Positions 12,408-13,083 of a stretch of 13,083 nucleotides of DNA are shown here, piece by piece. Under the pieces are notes generated by a model. That model worked only from the letters and a program-made list of their open reading frames with translations, was not told where the DNA came from and did not search any database. Where the stretch lies: the NCBI GenBank assembly GCA_001775555.1, contig MEXE01000006.1, positions 1 to 13,083 of the forward strand, written 5' to 3'. A program made the translations under genes and the position numbers. This DNA is from Candidatus Amesbacteria bacterium RBG_19FT_COMBO_48_16. GTDB taxonomy: Bacteria > Patescibacteriota > Microgenomatia > CAZETR01 > Amesbacteraceae. Numbering within the stretch: the first letter of the stretch is position 1; every line of letters starts with the position of its first letter.

Positions 12408-12453
12408 CGGGAGGGTCAGATGGTAAAATCCCTTCATGTCCCTGACCCTCCCG
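12408..12453 (+). repeat. 12-bp inverted repeat spanning the ccdA-like start
   Basis: CGGGAGGGTCAG (12408-12419) and CTGACCCTCCCG (12442-12453) pair perfectly around a 22-nt loop that contains the ATG at 12436. The T-run (12403-12407) lies before the structure and no T-run follows, so it is not a standard intrinsic terminator for either strand. The right arm lies in codons 3-6 of the next gene. Confidence 0.75.
12421..12429 (+). promoter_or_regulatory. Extended -10 box of the ccdA-like gene, leaderless type
   Basis: TGGTAAAAT, an extended -10 form (TG-N-TAAAAT), lies 6 nt before the ATG at 12436 and within the loop of the 12-bp inverted repeat. The -35 region is only a T-run. RNA would start at the ATG. 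Confidence 0.45.
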
Positions 12454-13083
12454 GTTATTACCACAGCGGCCCTGATCGACAGCGTCAATCCCTGTGCTAT
12501 TTCGGTTCTTCTTCTGACCATCGGTTTTCTTCTCAGTCTGGAAAAATCCCGCCGGGAAATATTATCTATTGCCGGCTTTTACATTTTAGGTATTTTCGTC
12601 ACCTACATTCTTATTGGCTTAGGCACCCTCCAGGCTCTGACGTTTTTTGGTATTCCCCGGGTAATTTCCACCATTGGTGCTTTTATCCTGCTTGCAGCCG
12701 GCATTATCAATCTCCTCGGGATTTTAATTCCCCGATTTCCCATCCGTCTGGTTATCCCCCAATTTGGCAAACCCGGCATTGCCCGCCTTCTCCAGCGCGC
12801 AAGTCTTCCGTCAGCCGTAGCCTTGGGAGTTATGGTCGGTTTGTTCGAATTCCCCTGCACCGGCGGTCCTTACTTGCTTATTCTCAGCCTGCTCCACGAT
12901 TCTGCCTCGTTCGTCAGCGGCGCTCTATATTTAATTTATTACAACTTGATATTTGTTTTACCCTTAGTCCTGATCCTGCTTATTTCACATAGTTCTTTTG
13001 TGTTGGACAAAATCAATTTCTGGCGCAAGACCTCCTCCCGCAACCTGGAAATCGGTAGCTCTTTGGCCATGATTATCCTGGCA
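12436..13083 (+). CDS. CcdA/DsbD-type transmembrane thiol-electron carrier, partial
   Basis: This frame is open from ATG 12436 to the window end (216 codons) and continues beyond it. The protein starts MSLTLPVITTAALIDSVNPC and has about five hydrophobic segments so far. The two family cysteines are both present: one in DSVNPCAISVLLL (residue 20) and one in LFEFPCTGGPYLLIL. In CcdA and the DsbD core these two membrane cysteines pass electrons from cytoplasmic thioredoxin to an extracytoplasmic redox partner. In an organism with few respiratory genes it is more likely to serve disulfide metabolism than cytochrome c assembly; that is inference. No Shine-Dalgarno site is near the start, and an in-frame TAA at 12424-12426 limits it to this ATG. 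A longer-looking frame starting at 12420 is a shadow of this gene. Confidence 0.88.
   Translation, partial: MSLTLPVITTAALIDSVNPCAISVLLLTIGFLLSLEKSRREILSIAGFYILGIFVTYILIGLGTLQALTFFGIPRVISTIGAFILLAAGIINLLGILIPRFPIRLVIPQFGKPGIARLLQRASLPSAVALGVMVGLFEFPCTGGPYLLILSLLHDSASFVSGALYLIYYNLIFVLPLVLILLISHSSFVLDKINFWRKTSSRNLEIGSSLAMIILA

Noticed and set aside
12403..12453. Intrinsic terminator after hsp20
   Set aside because: The T-run precedes the stem instead of following it, and on the minus strand the run reads as A; the stem also enters the next coding sequence.
12420..12992. 190-codon plus-strand frame rich in Pro, His and Ser
   Set aside because: It is the wrong frame of the CcdA-like membrane protein starting at 12436, whose conserved NPC and FPC motifs identify the true frame.

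Overview
The window looks like a compact piece of a Candidate Phyla Radiation (Patescibacteria) chromosome, probably of the Microgenomates type. This is inferred from gene content and style: a short SecG followed by a membrane-anchored peptide-binding protein, a short UvrC without its usual tail, very tight or overlapping genes, and few Shine-Dalgarno sites. TGA is used as a stop (the peptide-binding protein ends in TGA), so there is no sign of a recoded stop. I see no rRNA, tRNA or CRISPR array.

Layout, left to right: the N-terminal part of an unidentified minus-strand frame (1-218); uvrB (296-2368); a convergent small membrane protein (2371-2601, minus); a regulatory gap with two candidate promoters and a candidate 50-residue microprotein; uvrA (2967-6029); an IS200/REP-associated HUH tyrosine transposase (6091-6747) between two identical 21-nt palindromes; an exported, membrane-anchored transglutaminase-like protein (6807-8666); uvrC (about 8551-9864) overlapping it; a phage-holin-family membrane protein (9880-10290); secG (10305-10517); a family 5 solute-binding protein (10530-11900); a CIRCE-controlled hsp20 (11986-12399); and a CcdA/DsbD-like membrane protein cut by the window end (12436-13083). 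All three excision-repair genes, uvrB, uvrA and uvrC, therefore lie within 10 kb.

The most unusual feature is a palindromic repeat (10-bp arms CCCCCTCTTA / TAAGAGGGGG around a 30-nt loop, 50 nt in all). It occurs five times, always in the same orientation. Four copies lie inside coding sequence, one in uvrB and three in uvrA, always in the same reading frame, and each adds a near-identical peptide of the form PPLTAKTRAEGEKLRGG at a loop or linker. The fifth copy is non-coding, differs by 2 nt in length, and sits directly before the uvrA start. This resembles the protein-coding palindromic elements of Rickettsia but has a different sequence. The HUH transposase downstream has its own, different palindromes; whether it moves the 50-nt element is an open question.

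A second theme is translation start. Several genes have a -10-like box 6-10 nt before the ATG and no Shine-Dalgarno site, as expected for leaderless mRNAs. hsp20 instead has a near-perfect Shine-Dalgarno site behind a CIRCE operator and a leader hairpin.
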